Assembly: GCA_022704585.1 (NCBI GenBank)
Contig: JAKJGD010000082.1
Location: 1 to 7,415, forward strand
Direction: 5' to 3'
Origin: Spirochaetota bacterium
Lineage (GTDB): Bacteria > Spirochaetota > UBA4802 > UBA5550
DNA length: 7,415 bases
In this document: piece after piece, positions 5,621-7,415 of the stretch
Layout of the letters: every line of letters starts with the position of its first letter
Numbering within the stretch: position 1 is the first letter of the stretch
The notes under the pieces: generated by a model
What the model was told of the DNA's origin: nothing
Database searches by the model: none
Seen by the model: the letters and a program-made list of their open reading frames with translations, nothing else
Made by a program: the position numbers and the translations under genes

Positions 5621-6067
5621 ATGATACAGAAAAAAGCCATTATTTTTGCAATCACCGTGGTTGTTGCGGCTGCCGTTTTTGCGACACCGGGATGCGATTC
5701 GACAGAGGCGAAGAACCCGCAGTTGATACTTAACGTCAAGCTTGATGAAGTCCTCTATCCCGTGAGCAGCGCGAACAGGATCTATGCCGTGTTTTATATC
5801 GCGAACGACTGGGCAACGCCCTGGATGACGCTGAACTTTCCCATGAGCACGGTCATAACCCCGGAGCTCAACATTGGCGATTATCCGCTCTTTTTCGAGG
5901 TATGGTATGATGTGGACGGCGACGGACTGCCGACTGCCGGCGTTGATTTCTACCAGGGCTGGCTGGGTAAAATCGACCGCACCAGCGACACCCTCGATCC
6001 GCTGCCCGTGGCGGAGACTGAAGTAATGATGCTGAATTTTGACCTGGATAATCACGGCACGTTCTAA
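5621..6067 (+). CDS. Small lipoprotein, second of the tandem paralogous pair
   Basis: A 148-residue predicted lipoprotein of unknown function: M-I-Q-K-K, a hydrophobic core at 6-22 and C25 in ATPGC as the lipid-attachment site. GGAG at 5612-5615 lies 5 nt before the ATG, and the gap to the preceding gene is only 25 nt, so the two are probably one operon. It is clearly paralogous to its neighbour: VYxVFY versus IYAVFY, then W64, P67-W68, I79 and P81 fall at the same residue numbers in both. The F/E-x-W-x-D-x-DGDG block and an LxPL segment near the C-terminus are also shared. The calcium-like loop D97-V-D-G-D-G-L-P-T-A-G keeps the DxDxDG half, but the position-12 glutamate is replaced by valine (followed by aspartate), so metal binding may be weaker or lost. 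Confidence 0.83.
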   Translation: MIQKKAIIFAITVVVAAAVFATPGCDSTEAKNPQLILNVKLDEVLYPVSSANRIYAVFYIANDWATPWMTLNFPMSTVITPELNIGDYPLFFEVWYDVDGDGLPTAGVDFYQGWLGKIDRTSDTLDPLPVAETEVMMLNFDLDNHGTF

Positions 6068-6075
6068 CAAAGAAA

Positions 6076-6103
6076 ATAAAAACTCCTTCCGCTGAGTTTT
6101 TAT
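6076..6103 (+). terminator. AT-rich hairpin after the lipoprotein pair, probable terminator
   Basis: ATAAAAACTC (6076-6085) is perfectly complementary to GAGTTTTTAT (6094-6103) around an 8-nt loop. It starts 8 nt after the second lipoprotein stop. The right arm itself provides the run of five U. The stem is AT-rich with only two G-C pairs, so it may be a weak or leaky terminator before yhbY. Confidence 0.55.
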
Positions 6104-6177
6104 ATATTGAAAAACACTTGCCAAATTACCCCCCGGCTTTTTCCATCATCTGGACCTGATATCAGTGTTGAGGATAA

Positions 6178-6483
6178 ATGAAGCAGATGGCCGAGCTCAA
6201 CGGAAAACAAAGACGCAAACTCAAGTCCCTTGCCCACCACCTTAAACCGGTGGTATACATCGGGAAGAACGGCATAACCGACGGCCTGATGGCTGCCGTC
6301 GAGCAGGCCCTTGATGACCATGAACTGATAAAAATAAAGTTCATAGATTTCAAGGATGCGAAGCGTGCTTTTCTCGAGAAAATTGCTGCCGAGACAGGCG
6401 GGGAAATACTCAACCTTATAGGTAACATTGCCATTGTCTTCAGGCAGTCCCGCGATGAAGCGAAGAGGAAAATTGAACTTTAG
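6178..6483 (+). CDS. yhbY: YhbY-type CRM-domain RNA-binding protein (ribosome assembly factor)
   Basis: A 101-residue cytoplasmic protein, the usual size for YhbY, consisting of one CRM domain. In other bacteria this protein associates with the large-subunit precursor and binds rRNA. Diagnostic segments are LNGKQRRKLKSLAHHLKP (7-24), the GxxG loop as G29-K-N-G32 in VVYIGKNGIT, and the helix VEQALDDHELIKIKF (41-55). The C-terminal GGEILNLIGNIAIVFRQS (74-91) ends the domain. GAGGA at 6170-6174 is only 3 nt from ATG 6178 and 12 nt from the in-frame ATG at 6187, so either methionine could be the true start (101 or 98 aa). The gene stands alone between the lipoprotein operon and asd, with 109 nt before the latter. 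A 10-bp palindrome, CTGATATCAG, lies at 6156-6165 in its leader; no convincing promoter was found. Confidence 0.93.
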   Translation: MKQMAELNGKQRRKLKSLAHHLKPVVYIGKNGITDGLMAAVEQALDDHELIKIKFIDFKDAKRAFLEKIAAETGGEILNLIGNIAIVFRQSRDEAKRKIEL

Positions 6484-6498
6484 TATTGCACATTATTC

Positions 6499-6526
6499 TT
6501 GACAATTAACGGCAGAATATACTAAT
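6499..6526 (+). promoter_or_regulatory. Candidate promoter of asd
   Basis: A perfect TTGACA at 6499-6504 is followed after 16 nt by ACTAAT (6521-6526, 4/6). A better -10 hexamer, TATACT at 6518-6523, overlaps it but would leave a spacer of only 13 nt. Transcription would begin near 6533, giving a leader of about 60 nt. Confidence 0.5.
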
Positions 6527-6580
6527 GCATCATAAACATCACGGGCGGTCCCGGTCGGCCAGGGCCCGCGCAATGCATCA
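6524..6580 (+). repeat. Direct repeat AATGCATCA flanking a GC-rich segment in the asd leader
   Basis: AATGCATCA occurs at 6524-6532 and again at 6572-6580, 48 bp apart; each copy contains the palindrome ATGCAT. Between them lies a GC-rich stretch able to fold, for example CGGGC (6542-6546) with GCCCG (6564-6568), though several pairings compete. The second copy abuts the AGGAGG ribosome site at 6581-6586. The leader is far too short for a lysine riboswitch. Confidence 0.4.
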
Positions 6581-6592
6581 AGGAGGTCGGCG

Positions 6593-7415
6593 GTGAAAAA
6601 ATTTAACGTGGTCATACTCGGCGCCACCGGCGCAGTGGGTATCGAATTCAGGAAGATATTACTGGAACGGAAGTTCCCGATAGATAACATACGTTTTCTC
6701 GGGCTCTCGACGGTCGGTAAGGAGTTTGATTTCGGAGGCCGGAAGGTCAAGGTGGAGCCGGTAGCGGACGGCTGCTTCAAGGGCTTCGACATAGGTCTGT
6801 TCTCCGCCGGCGGCGATATCAGCAAGAAGGTGGCCAGGCGCGCGGCCGAAGAAGGGTGTGTCGTTGTGGACAACAGCTCGGCGTGGCGCATGGATCCAGG
6901 CGTGCCGCTTGTCGTGCCGGAGGTCAACCCGGACGATGTTGACTGGCACAAGGGCATCATAGCAAACCCGAACTGCTCGACCATACAGATGGTCGTGGCG
7001 CTGAAGCCCATACATGATGCTGCTCGTATCAAGCGGATTGTGGTCAGCACATACCAGGCGGTTTCAGGGACCGGTCTCAAGGCCATAGAGGAATGCATGA
7101 TTCAAATGAAAGACATCGTCAACGAGAGGCCCATATCGCAGCGCAAAGTATATCCTCACCAGATAGCATTTAACGCGCTGCCGCAGATTGACGTATTTCT
7201 CGATAACGGTTATACAAAGGAAGAGATGAAAATGGTCAACGAGACCAAAAAGATCATGGGAGATGATTCCATCCGGATCACCGCGACCACGGTGCGGGTA
7301 CCGGTGCTCTACGGTCATTCGGAATCGGTCAATATCGAGACGGAAAAGAAGATAACCCCGGACGAGGTCAGGGAGTTATTGAAAAAGGCTCCGGGCGTAA
7401 CGGTGATAGATAATC
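6593..7415 (+). CDS. asd: Aspartate-semialdehyde dehydrogenase (C-terminus off the right edge)
   Basis: A cytoplasmic enzyme that reduces L-aspartyl-4-phosphate to L-aspartate-4-semialdehyde with NADPH, the branch point to lysine/diaminopimelate, threonine and methionine. The window holds 274 residues, roughly 80% of the usual 330-345. Visible elements are the NADP-binding G-A-T-G-A-V-G (10-16) and VVDNSSAWRMD (91-101, the phosphate/substrate loop). VPLVVPEVN follows, then the catalytic cysteine C128 in NPNCST and Q155 in TYQAVSGTG. R235 in TTVRVPV and H242 in GHSESV match the conserved substrate-binding arginine and catalytic histidine. The GTG start at 6593 is chosen because AGGAGG at 6581-6586 is 6 nt upstream and the translation begins directly with the KKFNVVILGATG strand-loop typical of the family. 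No frameshift or missing residue is seen. Confidence 0.96.
   Translation, partial: MKKFNVVILGATGAVGIEFRKILLERKFPIDNIRFLGLSTVGKEFDFGGRKVKVEPVADGCFKGFDIGLFSAGGDISKKVARRAAEEGCVVVDNSSAWRMDPGVPLVVPEVNPDDVDWHKGIIANPNCSTIQMVVALKPIHDAARIKRIVVSTYQAVSGTGLKAIEECMIQMKDIVNERPISQRKVYPHQIAFNALPQIDVFLDNGYTKEEMKMVNETKKIMGDDSIRITATTVRVPVLYGHSESVNIETEKKITPDEVRELLKKAPGVTVIDN

Noticed and set aside
5585..6124. 179-codon minus-strand frame opposite the second lipoprotein gene
   Set aside because: It covers a supported lipoprotein gene with ribosome site and lipobox; its own translation resembles no protein family and lacks a ribosome site.
6156..6165. Palindrome CTGATATCAG before yhbY as a shared operator with GATGATATCATC before the MarR gene
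   Set aside because: Only the 8-bp core TGATATCA is common to both; such a short AT-rich palindrome is likely by chance and the genes are unrelated.
6484..6592. Lysine riboswitch or T-box in the asd leader
   Set aside because: The leader is only about 60 nt from the predicted transcript start, far shorter than those elements, and no conserved core motif is visible.
6493..7098. 201-codon minus-strand frame opposite asd
   Set aside because: asd is certain on the plus strand; this frame has the serine/proline/threonine-rich composition typical of an antisense shadow.

Overview
The window suggests a Gram-negative, probably anaerobic bacterium of medium to high GC. It carries two lipoprotein signal peptides with cysteine lipoboxes, a secreted glycosidase, a HAMP-type membrane sensor and an oxygen-sensitive tungsten/molybdenum aldehyde:ferredoxin oxidoreductase. 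Shine-Dalgarno sites and sigma-70-like promoters can be seen. The phylum cannot be fixed from this sequence. The rather degenerate lipoboxes and the mix of genes would fit a spirochaete or a deltaproteobacterium-like lineage, but that is only an impression.

Layout. Positions 1-871 (minus) hold the N-terminal 290 residues of a two-TM sensor that runs off the left edge after its HAMP domain. Divergent from it is a redox module: a MarR-family regulator (1107-1583) and, 78 nt further on, an aldehyde:ferredoxin oxidoreductase of 645 aa (1662-3599). A clear inverted repeat (1051-1086) lies just upstream of the preferred MarR start and is a good candidate autoregulatory operator. A strong hairpin (3613-3634) separates the oxidoreductase from a convergent 74-residue lysine-rich protein of unknown function (3664-3888, minus). 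That gene has its own promoter and an AT-rich leader full of short repeats.

Positions 4068-5006 (minus) encode a secreted GH18 protein of the YaaH-like type with an altered catalytic signature. It diverges from two tandem genes for paralogous small lipoproteins (5158-5595 and 5621-6067), whose shared core ends in a DxDxDG calcium-loop-like motif. The 150-bp divergent intergenic region contains opposed promoter-like elements and a dyad that fits inside the leftward promoter, so the wall/envelope gene and the lipoprotein pair may share regulation.

Positions 6178-6483 encode a YhbY-type CRM-domain ribosome-assembly protein. Positions 6593 to the right edge encode most of aspartate-semialdehyde dehydrogenase. 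These are housekeeping genes, the second with its own promoter-like sequence and a short structured leader.

No tRNA, rRNA, CRISPR array, insertion sequence or phage gene was seen. The least ordinary parts are the lipoprotein pair with its divergent GH18 gene, the unrecognised 74-aa protein with its repeat-rich leader, and the approximately 50-residue insert in the oxidoreductase.
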